Below, one piece after another: positions 36,426-44,770 of a stretch of 64,000 nucleotides of DNA. The stretch's first letter is position 1. Each line of letters starts with the position of its first letter. This DNA comes from Microlunatus phosphovorus NM-1 (GTDB lineage Bacteria; Actinomycetota; Actinomycetes; Propionibacteriales; Propionibacteriaceae), in the NCBI RefSeq assembly GCF_000270245.1, contig NC_015635.1, positions 2,108,001-2,172,000 of the forward strand. Direction: 5' to 3'. The position numbers were made by a program, and so were the translations under genes. The notes under the pieces are model-generated. The model ran no database searches and was not told the origin of the DNA. It worked only from the letters and a program-made list of their open reading frames with translations.

Positions 36426-36505
36426 GCTGAATCATTGCATCGCAGGGTCTTGCGTCAGAAGTATTGGCAATCGAATGGCGGGCTGAGTCTGTCATCGTTG
36501 CCGTC

Positions 36506-37219
36506 GTGTCAGATCAGGTCCTGTCTTTGCGCCGAGCGGAGGCTGCAGCGGGTGTCCATATGTCGTTGTCGGCCGGGCTGGGGATGTATCCGCTTGGCAT
36601 CGCCTATGGCCTCTTGGTGTTGCAGGCCGGGCTGCCGTGGTGGGTGGCGCCGGCGCTGTCGATCGCTGCGTTTGCCGGGTCGTTGGAGCTGTTGTTGGTC
36701 GGACTGATGGTGACCGCGACCCCGTTGGCCACGATCGCGTTGACCACGTTCCTGGTGAACTTCCGGCACGTCTTCTATGCCTTCTCGTTCCCGCTGCGGG
36801 TGGTCCGCCATCCGCTCGCCCGCAGCTACTCGGTGTATGCGTTGATCGACGAGGCGTACGCGGTCACCGTCGCGAACCCCGGGGTGTGGTCATCGTGGCG
36901 ATTGCTGTCGATGCAGGTCGCCTTTCAGCTCTACTGGGTCGGTGGTGGGTTGACCGGCGTGGTGATCGGCTCCTTGCTGCCGGCGCAGGTGGCGGGCCTG
37001 GACTTCGCGCTGTGCGCGCTGTTCGTGACCCTGACCCTCGACGCCTGCCGGACGCGCCGGCAAGTGCCGTCGTTGCTGCTCGCCGGAATGACCTTTGCCG
37101 CGGCTCTGGTGGTGGCGCCGGGTTCCACGCTGTTCGTCGGATTGCTGCTGTTTGTGGCCGCCTTGATCATCCGGTACGCCGTCACGGCCCGCCGGGATCG
37201 GGGTGGTGTGCATGCCTGA
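36506..37219 (+). CDS. azlC: Branched-chain amino acid exporter, large subunit AzlC
   Basis: A 237-residue inner-membrane protein with 6-7 hydrophobic segments (LSAGLGMYPLGIAYGLLVLQAG, LSIAAFAGSLELLLVGLM, ATIALTTFLVNFRHVFYAFSF - the AzlC NFRHxFY motif). It forms a two-component exporter with AzlD. The start is uncertain: GTG 36506 gives a normal N terminus (MSDQVLSLRRAEAAAGVHMSL); a TTG at 36464 would add 14 residues. There is no clear ribosome site, so a short leader or leaderless transcript is possible. azlD overlaps its 3' end by 8 bases. Confidence 0.88.
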   Translation: MSDQVLSLRRAEAAAGVHMSLSAGLGMYPLGIAYGLLVLQAGLPWWVAPALSIAAFAGSLELLLVGLMVTATPLATIALTTFLVNFRHVFYAFSFPLRVVRHPLARSYSVYALIDEAYAVTVANPGVWSSWRLLSMQVAFQLYWVGGGLTGVVIGSLLPAQVAGLDFALCALFVTLTLDACRTRRQVPSLLLAGMTFAAALVVAPGSTLFVGLLLFVAALIIRYAVTARRDRGGVHA

Positions 37220-37535
37220 CACCAGCTATCTGGCGGCGGTGATGGTGATCGTGTTCGTCATCACCGTGGCGTTGCGGGCTCTGCCGTTCGCGATCTTGAA
37301 CCCGCTGCGGGAGTCGGTGTTCGTGCAGACCATGGCTCAGTGGATGCCGGTCGGGATCTTGTCGATCTTGGCTGTGGCCACCTTCCGCAGTTCCGCCTTT
37401 GCCGGCAACGGCCACTTGCCCGCGGCGGTCGTGGCCGTAGGCGTCACCGCGGCCACACACTTGCTGTTCGGGCGTCGCACTCTGCTCAGCGTCGGCCTCG
37501 GCACCCTGACCTTCGTGCTTCTGGTGAATCTCTGA
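37212..37535 (+). CDS. azlD: Branched-chain amino acid exporter, small subunit AzlD
   Basis: 107 residues with four hydrophobic helices (YLAAVMVIVFVITVALRALPF, VGILSILAVATF, LPAAVVAVGVTAATHLL, LLSVGLGTLTFVLLVNL) and the RALPF motif of AzlD. It starts within the last codons of azlC (8-base overlap), so it is translationally coupled. Confidence 0.9.
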   Translation: MPDTSYLAAVMVIVFVITVALRALPFAILNPLRESVFVQTMAQWMPVGILSILAVATFRSSAFAGNGHLPAAVVAVGVTAATHLLFGRRTLLSVGLGTLTFVLLVNL

Positions 37536-37576
37536 TGGTGCTTCGCTGACTGTCGCGCATCCCGTGGTGTCGCGGA

Positions 37577-37792
37577 TCAGGCGAAGATGTCATCCAGGGT
37601 CGTGGCGGTGGGGATACGCCGGGTCCAGGTCTCCAACTGGCTGGCGGAGGAGGTGCGGATCAACTCCTCGATGTCGGAACCTGCGAACTTGATGCCGAGC
37701 AGGTCCAGCAAGGTCTCGGCTCGGCCTTCGACACGCCCTTCATCGCGTCCGCGTGCTTCGCCTTCGGCACGGAGTGGGTCGGCGGTGGTCAC
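37577..37792 (-). pseudogene. C-terminal remnant of an Rpn/PD-(D/E)XK transposase-like protein
   Basis: 71 residues: GEARGRDEGRVEGRAETLLDLLGIKF ... LETWTRRIPTATTLDDIF, which matches only the C-terminal tail of Rpn-type proteins (Gly/Arg/Glu-rich helix, then a Leu-rich module). The N-terminal nuclease domain is gone and upstream sequence is repetitive, so this is a fragment. Confidence 0.6.
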
Positions 37793-37798
37793 CGCCCC

Positions 37799-37970
37799 GG
37801 GCTACGGACGACCGCAGGTGCGCGTGGGCGTCTGGCGCCGCCGGGCCACAGAAGTGGGCGGCTCGGGCGTGAACCGCGGAGGTTTGGCGCCCCCGGGCCA
37901 CGGACGACCGGCAGGTGCGCGTCAGCCGCGTACACCTGACGCCGCCGGGCCACGGACGACCGCAGGGCTC
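37799..37970. repeat. Degenerate 52-bp-period tandem repeat
   Basis: GGGCYACGGACGACCG-type cores start at 37799, 37843, 37895 and 37947; the last two steps are exactly 52 bases and the first is 44. The core (GGGCCACGGACGACCGGCAG) and preceding CGCCCC/CGCCGCC are close to the unit of the well-preserved array at 46814-47125. No credible gene lies between 37793 and 38151. Confidence 0.7.
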
Positions 37971-38151
37971 ACACCAGGGCTCCGGAATCTGCGGCGTTGG
38001 ATGGATTCCCGGCCGGTTTCCGGGTCCGGGACACGACCTACACGTGACCGGACCCGGGCGCCAACAGGTCAGGTCAAAGCCACAATGCCCCGGGACGCGA
38101 GCCCCAGGACCGCTGATGGCTCCCGAAGCCGGGGGTCGCCTCCCGAGGAGA

Positions 38152-39468
38152 TCAGCCCTGGATGCTCACCCCTTGGGTCTCCTTCAAGGCGTAGGTGCTC
38201 ACCAGGCTCACGCCCACCAGGAGAGCCAGCATCGCGCCGATCGCCCAACTGCCGTATGTGGTCAGCAGCGCGGTCGCGACCAGCGGTGGCACGGCACCGC
38301 CGAGGATGCCGGCGAGGTTGAACGCCAGGCCGGCGCCGGTGTAGCGGTAGCGGGTGTGGAACTGCTCGGGGATGAAGGAGGCCATCGGGCCGTAGGTGAT
38401 GCCGAGAATGCCGAAGGTGCCCATGATGCCGAGGATCAGCAACGCAGGCGACCCGGTGTCGAGCAGCGGCATCACGACGAACGACCACGGCACGGCCAGC
38501 GCGAAGCCGAGCAGGATGATCGGCCGCCGCCCGCGCTTGTCGCACATGGCCGCCGAGATCGCGGTCATGATCAGCATCGCGACGGCGCCGAGCGCACCGG
38601 CGAGCAGCACCAACCAGCGGGGATGCTCCAACACCCGGCTTGCATAACCAGTCAGATAGGTGCCGCCCATGAAGCTGAAGGTGAAGACACCGACCATGCA
38701 GCCCGCACCGAACAGCACCTGCTTGGGCTGGTTGCGGAACAGGTCGCCCAGCGGGACCTTGGACACCGAGTGGCTGTCCTTCTCCTTCTTGAACACCGGC
38801 GTCTCCTCGATGTTCAGTCGCACATAGAGCGCGACGGCGACCAGGACGGCGCTGAAGAGGAACGGCAGCCGCCAGCCCCAGCTGAGGAAGGCGTCACTGG
38901 CCTCGCCGATGGTGGTGCTGACCACGAGGAAGATCAGGTTGGTGAGCAGCAGACCCGCCTCGACGCCCAGCTGGGTGAACATGCCGTAGAAGCCGCGCTT
39001 CTCCGGAGCGGCGTACTCAGCACTGAGCAACGCCGAACCCGCCCACTCGCCGCCGACGGCGAAGCCCTGCGTGAAGCGGAAGAACACCAGCAGGATCGGG
39101 GCGAGGACGCCGATCATCGCGGCGGGCGGGATCAGCCCGACCGCGATGGTGGAGAAGCCCATGATCAGCAGGGTGGCGACCAGGGTGCGCTTACGTCCGA
39201 TGCGATCGCCGAAATGGCCGAAGATGGCGGCACCGACCGGGCGAGAGAAGAAGGCGACACCGAAGGTCGCGAACGACAGCAGCGCCGCGATGACCGGGGT
39301 CTGCTCCGGGAAGAACACTTTGGGAAACACCAGCGCCGCGGCGGTGCCGTAGATGTAGAAGTCGTAGTACTCGATGGCGGTGCCGACGAAGCTCGCGAAG
39401 GCCACCCGACGCATCGTCTGTCGCGACGGCGGAGCCGGGGCTCCCTGGTCGATGCCCGGGCTGCTCAT
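38152..39468 (-). CDS. MHS-family MFS transporter
   Basis: A 438-residue 12-helix symporter: FASFVGTAIEYYDFYIYGTAAALVFPKVFFP at TM1, FGDRIGRKRTLVATL, FRFTQGFAVGGEWAGSALL in TM4, and IPEQFHTRYRYTGAGLAFNLAGI in the second half, all MHS (metabolite:H+ symporter, shikimate/proline-betaine/dicarboxylate) hallmarks. ATG 39468 has AAGGAG upstream. It is not in an operon, and the substrate cannot be assigned. It is one of three MHS transporters in the window. Confidence 0.92.
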   Translation of the reverse strand: MSSPGIDQGAPAPPSRQTMRRVAFASFVGTAIEYYDFYIYGTAAALVFPKVFFPEQTPVIAALLSFATFGVAFFSRPVGAAIFGHFGDRIGRKRTLVATLLIMGFSTIAVGLIPPAAMIGVLAPILLVFFRFTQGFAVGGEWAGSALLSAEYAAPEKRGFYGMFTQLGVEAGLLLTNLIFLVVSTTIGEASDAFLSWGWRLPFLFSAVLVAVALYVRLNIEETPVFKKEKDSHSVSKVPLGDLFRNQPKQVLFGAGCMVGVFTFSFMGGTYLTGYASRVLEHPRWLVLLAGALGAVAMLIMTAISAAMCDKRGRRPIILLGFALAVPWSFVVMPLLDTGSPALLILGIMGTFGILGITYGPMASFIPEQFHTRYRYTGAGLAFNLAGILGGAVPPLVATALLTTYGSWAIGAMLALLVGVSLVSTYALKETQGVSIQG

Positions 39469-39647
39469 TCACAACTCCTTCGTTGTCTGTCCCGCCGCCG
39501 CGGTGTCGCCGGTTCAGGTCGACCCTGCTGGCTAGGCACCTTATCTAAGAGGACTCTCGAAAGAACTCAGGCCCGCTGTCGGGCGAGTCGCCCAGACGAG
39601 CACCCCGGACCTGCCGGAGCAGCGGCGGCATAGGGCATGCTGTCGAC

Positions 39648-40286
39648 ATGTCGAGTGGGTTCGCATCGTGGTCGGCCGCCGCACGCCTGGCGGCCGCGGC
39701 CGTGCTGGGACTGGGCGCCGGGACGATCGTCGGACTGCTGGCGAGCGTGCCGCTGGGAGTGCTCTGCGGCATCGGGGCGATGGCGGCCACCTTCGTCGTC
39801 CTCGGGGCCATCGTGCTCTGGCCGATGTCCAGCGGGGCCACCCGGGCTCATTGCCAACGGGAGGACTTCCGCCCGTTCGTCGACGAAGTGGTGATCGTGG
39901 CGGCCGCGTTGGCGAGCATCGTGGGAATCATCGTGCTGCTGCTGCTCGGCCAGTCCGCGAGCCGGCAGGTGGCGGCAGCTCTCGGGCTGTTCGGGGTCTT
40001 CATGACCTGGGGCATGCTGCACCTGATGTACGCGGCCCGCTACGCACATCTGTACTACTCCGCACCGGTGGGCGGGATCGACTTCAACAGCGACGAGGCT
40101 CCGGCATATCGGGACTTCTTCTACTTCAGCTACAACCTGGGCATGACCTTCCAGGTCTCCGACAACAACGTCTCGACCAGTGCCTACCGGTCGGTGATCC
40201 TGCGGCACTGCCTGCTCTCGTACGTGTTCGGCACGGTCATCCTGGCCGCCACCATCAATCTGGTCGCCGGCATCGTGACGGGCTGA
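39648..40286 (+). CDS. DUF1345 membrane protein
   Basis: A 212-residue integral membrane protein with about five hydrophobic segments and the diagnostic DUF1345 stretch [22 protein letters not shown] followed by [13 protein letters not shown]. Function unknown. ATG 39648. It converges on the helveticin-like gene with only 8 bases between the stop codons. Confidence 0.85.
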   Translation: MSSGFASWSAAARLAAAAVLGLGAGTIVGLLASVPLGVLCGIGAMAATFVVLGAIVLWPMSSGATRAHCQREDFRPFVDEVVIVAAALASIVGIIVLLLLGQSASRQVAAALGLFGVFMTWGMLHLMYAARYAHLYYSAPVGGIDFNSDEAPAYRDFFYFSYNLGMTFQVSDNNVSTSAYRSVILRHCLLSYVFGTVILAATINLVAGIVTG

Positions 40287-40294
40287 GAGCGGCC

Positions 40295-41461
40295 TCAGGG
40301 GAGGACCGGCAGCTGGTCCTGGAGGGTCGCCTTGACGGCGGCGTTGCGCAGCAGGGTGAGTGAGGTGATGCCGGGGAGACCGACCAGGTCTTGCGGGGGC
40401 CACTCCGGTCGGATGTTGCTGCGGAACTCGTCGTAGGCCTTTTGGGTCAGCGTGCCCCACTTGCCGTCGTGCGCGGAATGGTAGTAGTCGAGCGCGATCA
40501 GCCACCGCTGTACGTAGTAGGTGTAGCGGGACACGTACCCACCGCGCGCCGCCTTGATCGTCGACGCCGCCTTGAGCGCTTTCGGCACGCCAAGCCGCCT
40601 GAACACAGCCGCGATCTCCGTGGCGAGGGCGGTGGGCTTGAGCTCCAGGTCGGTGATCACAGGATCGATGGGCGCCAGAGTCAGGGCATCCAGCCACAAG
40701 GTCGCGACCACCGTCCGCTTCTTGTCGGCGCGCCCGGTGCGTTTCACCACCCACACCCGGCAGCTGCCGTTCTTCTCCTCGACGAGGAAGCCCTCGGCCT
40801 CGTCACCCATGTCCGTCGTGTCGATCTCGGCCACCTTGTCCCCGGTGAACGTGAACGCCATCGCCCGCGACTCCTTCTTGGTGCCCACGTCGCGGTGGAC
40901 CAGGACCAGGCCTTCGTCGGGTCCCTGGGATACCACCACGTGGCCTTGGAAACGCTCCTTCTTGTCCTTCGTCTTGGCCCATCGGGGGATGCGGAAGTCG
41001 AACAGTTTGGTGGTGCGGCCGGATTTGGCATCGGACAGCCGGTAGCCGCGGTAGCGGTGGCCATTGCGGATACAAGCGACGTCACCATGGACGGAGATGT
41101 CGCCCTCTTTCGGCAGCGACCCGATCACTTGGAAGCTGTTCTGGCCGGAATCGTAGGAGAAGCGGCCCGTCCCCTTGGCTTTGTGTCCGAGCCAGATCAT
41201 GGTCCGACCGTCTTGTTCGACGCCGATCGAGGATGCGTGTCCACCTTTGGTGATGATGCGTCGGTCGACGTATTTGAGGTTGGCGTGGTGCCGCCGGATC
41301 ACGACATTCTGCATGCTCTGGCCGCGGACATTGCGGGCCTGAGTGATGAAGTAGTCCCCGGTCTCAGGATCGCGAACCATCCCCTGGATATTGGTCACGC
41401 TGCTGGGCGATTTCCAGGCGTTCGTCGCAAAGACGAGAGTGGGACGTGCTTTGACAGACAT
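40295..41461 (-). CDS. Helveticin-J-like beta-propeller protein with C-terminal peptidoglycan-binding-like segment
   Basis: 388 residues with no signal peptide. Residues ~10-270 show the repeated sheet pattern and the opening FATNAWKSPSSVTNIQGMVRDPETGDYFITQA of helveticin-J-type class III bacteriocin propellers. Residues ~305-360 (YVSRYTYYVQRWLIALDYYHSAHDGKWGTLTQKAYDEF) resemble a peptidoglycan-binding/lysozyme-associated helical module (DGKWGxLTQKAY). This could be an exported lytic or cell-wall-associated protein using a non-classical route, or simply a propeller of unknown job. It stands alone, and I cannot tell whether it has antibacterial activity. Confidence 0.55.
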   Translation of the reverse strand: MSVKARPTLVFATNAWKSPSSVTNIQGMVRDPETGDYFITQARNVRGQSMQNVVIRRHHANLKYVDRRIITKGGHASSIGVEQDGRTMIWLGHKAKGTGRFSYDSGQNSFQVIGSLPKEGDISVHGDVACIRNGHRYRGYRLSDAKSGRTTKLFDFRIPRWAKTKDKKERFQGHVVVSQGPDEGLVLVHRDVGTKKESRAMAFTFTGDKVAEIDTTDMGDEAEGFLVEEKNGSCRVWVVKRTGRADKKRTVVATLWLDALTLAPIDPVITDLELKPTALATEIAAVFRRLGVPKALKAASTIKAARGGYVSRYTYYVQRWLIALDYYHSAHDGKWGTLTQKAYDEFRSNIRPEWPPQDLVGLPGITSLTLLRNAAVKATLQDQLPVLP

Positions 41462-41601
41462 GCTGGCGCTCCCGGTGACAGGGAATGGTGACTGAAGGAC
41501 CGGCGGATGCGTTTTCAGATACAGCGAGCGTCAGATGGCAGGAGATGGCAGGGCAATCCTCGGATCCAGTGAGGCTGTCAGCCTGCCACCGATCCGCGAG
41601 T

Positions 41602-43752
41602 TCAGGGACTGGTGAGGATGACCAGTTGCTGAGTGGCGCGGGTCATGGCGACATAGCGATCGACGATGCCCTCGACCCCGGTCCCGAACAGGTCGGGGTC
41701 GACCAGCACGACCAGATCGAACTCGAGTCCCTTCACATCCTGCGGTGACAGTGAACGCACCCGGACGGTGTCGGTGACCGTCGGGTCGCCGATCACACAG
41801 ACCGTGCCCTCGGCATGGGTGGCGAGCCAGTCGTCGATGATCCTGCCCAGGTCGGCGCGCGATCCGTACGCGACCGGGGCCCCGGCACGCCGGATCGAGG
41901 TCGGCACGTTCGCATCGGGGATGACGGTCCGGATGACCGGCTCGGCGGCGGCCATCACCTCCGCCGGGGTCCGGTAGTTCACGGTCAAGGTGGCGAGCTC
42001 AACCTGATCGAGGCCGACCCGAGCCAGTCGCTCCGGCCAGGACTCGGTGAACCCGTGGCGCGCCTGAGCCCGGTCGCCGACGATCGTGAAACTGCGCGAC
42101 GGGCACCGGCGCAACAGCATCTGCCACTCGGCGTCGGTCAGCTCTTGTGCCTCGTCGACGATCACGTGGGAGAACGGTCCCGCGAGCAGATCCGGCTCGG
42201 TGCTCGGCAGCCCAGCCTCGTCGATCAGGGCCTCCTGGAGATCCCTGCCCTTGAGCATGATCACGTCCTCGGCGTAGCCCTCCAGGTTCTCCATGATGCT
42301 CTCGGTGACCCGGTTTCGGACCTCCCGTTCCGCGGCCACGGCTGCCTCGCGGCGACGCTTGCGGGCCACCGACTCTGGATCCCCGAGCCGTAGTCGGGCC
42401 GCATCCAGCAGCGGCAGATCGGAGACGGTCCAGGCCTGCGGGTCGTCGCGCTGCAGCGCCCGTACCTCCTCGCGAGACAGCCAGGGTGCGCAGCGACGCA
42501 GGTACGCGGGCACCGACCACAGGTCACCGACCAGGTCGGCGGCCTCGATCAAGGTCCAGGCCCGGGTGAACGCAGTTGTCAGCTCATCGTGTTGCCGCAG
42601 CAGTCTGCGCAGCTGATCCGGCGGGACGTCGGGGTCGTCTGAGTTGTCGATCAAGATCTCCAGCAGCGCCTCCCACACCTGGTCGCGTGCCTCGTTGTGC
42701 GGGGTGCCGGGCTCAGGCGCCTCGAAGGCCTCCGCCCAGTCGGCGGCACTCAGCTCGATGTCGGCCAGGTAGGTCTCGACCAGCAGATCCGCGGTCGGCG
42801 GCTCTTCGTACAGGCCCACGGCAGGCTCGATCGCCGTCACCATCCGGGCCGATGACTTCAGCCGGGCCACCTCCGGGTCGATCTCCTCCGTCGCGGTCGC
42901 ACCTTCGGCGACCAGATCGCGCAAGGTGCAGATCTGCACGCCTTCTTCGCCCAGGCTCGGCAAGACATCGGCGACGTAGGCGAGGTAGGGCCGGTGCGGG
43001 CCGATGAACAGCACGCCGCCGCGATGGTCACTCACCCGTGGATCCGCGTACAGCAGGTAGGCCGCCCGGTGCAGCGCCACCACGGTCTTCCCGGTGCCGG
43101 GTCCGCCGTCGACGACCAGCGCTCCGTGGGAGTCGGCGCGGATGATCGCATCCTGGTCGGCCTGGATGGTGCCGAGCACCGACTGCATCCGGGGTGACCG
43201 GCTGGCCGCGAGGCTCGCGATGAAGGCGGAGTCCTCGTCCGGGGCCGTATGGGTCTGGAGGCCGTCAGCGATGAAGACCTCGTCCCAGTAGTCGGTGATC
43301 CGGCCGTTGCTCCAGCGATAGCGGCGACGGCTGGCCAGCCCCAGGGTGTGGGCGTGGGTCGCGGCGAAAAAGGGCTCGGCCGCCGGCGTACGCCAGTCGA
43401 CGAGCAGCCGCCGACCGGTGCTGTCGGCCAGCCCGATCCGGCCGACGTAGACCGGATCGGAGCCATCGGCGAATACCATCCGGCCAAGACAGACGTCGAT
43501 GCCGAAGCGACGAAGCAGCCGCAACTGCGCCGATATCCGATGGATCTCCAGATCACGATCGGACGCGCGCCGGCCGGTGCCGGCCGTGGTCTTGCGGAGG
43601 CGGCTCAGCTGTTCGTCCAATGCGGCGATCTGTTGGTCCAGGGTGGCGACGACCGCGGCGAAGTGCTGCTCATCACCGGCGATCAGCCGAGCATCGGTCT
43701 TGGCGGCGAGGTTGTCCGGCAGTGCGAACACGTGGGTGGGGGCGAGGGTCAC
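41602..43752 (-). CDS. helR: HelR, helicase-like RNA polymerase-recycling/rifamycin-protection ATPase
   Basis: A 716-residue UvrD/HelD-class ATPase. N-terminal coiled-coil arm (ALDEQLSRLRKTTAG...); Walker A VVDGGPGTGKTVVALHRAAYLL; Walker B HVIVDEAQELTDAEWQMLLRR; motif GDRAQARHG; C-terminal VKGLEFDLVVLVDPDLFGTG and YVAMTRATQQLVIL. HelR removes rifamycin from stalled RNA polymerase. The assignment is supported by a rifamycin-associated element in its 5' region (43809-43828). GTG 43752 has GGAG about 8 bases ahead. Monocistronic. No other rifamycin resistance gene is visible nearby. Confidence 0.9.
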   Translation of the reverse strand: MTLAPTHVFALPDNLAAKTDARLIAGDEQHFAAVVATLDQQIAALDEQLSRLRKTTAGTGRRASDRDLEIHRISAQLRLLRRFGIDVCLGRMVFADGSDPVYVGRIGLADSTGRRLLVDWRTPAAEPFFAATHAHTLGLASRRRYRWSNGRITDYWDEVFIADGLQTHTAPDEDSAFIASLAASRSPRMQSVLGTIQADQDAIIRADSHGALVVDGGPGTGKTVVALHRAAYLLYADPRVSDHRGGVLFIGPHRPYLAYVADVLPSLGEEGVQICTLRDLVAEGATATEEIDPEVARLKSSARMVTAIEPAVGLYEEPPTADLLVETYLADIELSAADWAEAFEAPEPGTPHNEARDQVWEALLEILIDNSDDPDVPPDQLRRLLRQHDELTTAFTRAWTLIEAADLVGDLWSVPAYLRRCAPWLSREEVRALQRDDPQAWTVSDLPLLDAARLRLGDPESVARKRRREAAVAAEREVRNRVTESIMENLEGYAEDVIMLKGRDLQEALIDEAGLPSTEPDLLAGPFSHVIVDEAQELTDAEWQMLLRRCPSRSFTIVGDRAQARHGFTESWPERLARVGLDQVELATLTVNYRTPAEVMAAAEPVIRTVIPDANVPTSIRRAGAPVAYGSRADLGRIIDDWLATHAEGTVCVIGDPTVTDTVRVRSLSPQDVKGLEFDLVVLVDPDLFGTGVEGIVDRYVAMTRATQQLVILTSP

Positions 43753-43808
43753 GTCATCAGCTCCGAAACGTACGAGATCGTGTGCGGCCGTGATTCTCCC
43801 TCGTGACC

Positions 43809-43828
43809 GGGGTCTTGCGGCAAGCCCC
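43809..43828. promoter_or_regulatory. Rifamycin-associated element (RAE) upstream of helR
   Basis: GGGGTCTTGCGGCAAGCCCC (complement GGGGCTTGCCGCAAGACCCC) matches the known RAE inverted repeat GGGGCTTGCGGCAAGGCCC that marks rifamycin-inducible genes. It is 57 bases before the helR start; a -10-like TATAAC lies just upstream of it on the helR strand (43836-43841). Confidence 0.85.
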
Positions 43829-43896
43829 CAGGTGCGTTATACGTTGAAACTGAGGGCGCTTCGATCGACCTCCGTACGCTGACGTTCCGCACCGAT

Positions 43897-43943
43897 GTGA
43901 CAGACGCCTGCCGCCCCGATGGGCGACAGGCGTCTGTTGTCAC
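43897..43943. terminator. Terminator-type hairpin upstream of helR
   Basis: GTGACAGACGCCTGCCGCCC pairs with GGGCGACAGGCGTCTGTTGTCAC across a 4-base loop, with two bulges or mismatches. It probably ends transcription from an upstream unit; the following ~230 bases to 44172 show nothing else. Confidence 0.55.
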
Positions 43944-44172
43944 ACGGCGTCGGTGGTCAGGCTCGGCGTCTGAGCATGTCGTGATCGTGCTGCGCAGTCC
44001 TGGGAGGTGGTGTCGAACGACGACCTACTGCGCGGAACCCGAGCACGCACCGGAGTGCGTTGTCGTCGTCGCGGCTAGAACCCCGCCATCCGACTCCTCC
44101 GACGCCTTGTCCGGCACGCACCCGGGCGCCTGCTCGCTACCGGCCGCCGTTCAACACCACCCTCCCAGTGAG

Positions 44173-44724
44173 CTAGAAGCGCATCGGCGGACGGTACGCG
44201 GGGTATTCGGCAGAGCCGCCCAGCGGGACGAGACCGCCGGCCACACTCTTGGCAACCCGGGCAACCGTCGACTGCTCGCCGGTGACCGCCGGCGGCATGA
44301 TGACTACCGGGCAGGTCGCGGAATAGACCAGCCGATGGGCGAACATGGGTCCGGCATGCAGCTGCCGTGGCGCGTCGACCACCAGCAGATCTGCCTCGGC
44401 AGCGGCCCGGATCAGGGCCTTCATCTTGCCGCCGCGGACCAGGCGGATCTCGGCGGTGTGATCGTCACCGAGCACGCCGGCAACATCTTCCTCCAGCGTT
44501 TGGTGAGCGTGGGCCTCGACGTCGCCGGGCTGCGGGACGTCCACGGCGGGCGCGCCGGCGGGACTGGCCGGCGGAGTAGGCATTCGCCAGGCACGTACGG
44601 CGATCAACCGACCGCCACATCGTTCGACCTCATGCTGTGCCCAGGTCAGCGCGGCCTGCGACTTGGATGTCGCGCTCACACCGACCACAACCGTGTAGGG
44701 CCGGTTGTCATCAAGATCAGCCAT
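44173..44724 (-). CDS. Universal stress protein, single domain
   Basis: A 183-residue USP: N-terminal YTVVVGVSATSKSQAALTWAQHEVERCGGRLIAVRAW and C-terminal DLLVVDAPRQLHAGPMFAHRLVYSATCPVVIMP. The ATP-binding GxxGxxS loop is replaced by APRQLHAGPMFAH, so nucleotide binding may be lost. A polar 35-residue tail follows. ATG 44724 with AAGGAGC upstream. It is 46 bases downstream of the AGE-family gene on the same strand and may share its transcript. Confidence 0.85.
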   Translation of the reverse strand: MADLDDNRPYTVVVGVSATSKSQAALTWAQHEVERCGGRLIAVRAWRMPTPPASPAGAPAVDVPQPGDVEAHAHQTLEEDVAGVLGDDHTAEIRLVRGGKMKALIRAAAEADLLVVDAPRQLHAGPMFAHRLVYSATCPVVIMPPAVTGEQSTVARVAKSVAGGLVPLGGSAEYPAYRPPMRF

Positions 44725-44770
44725 GATGCTCCTTCGTAGTCAGTCGCCGCGGCGCGGCGACAGCGGAACT

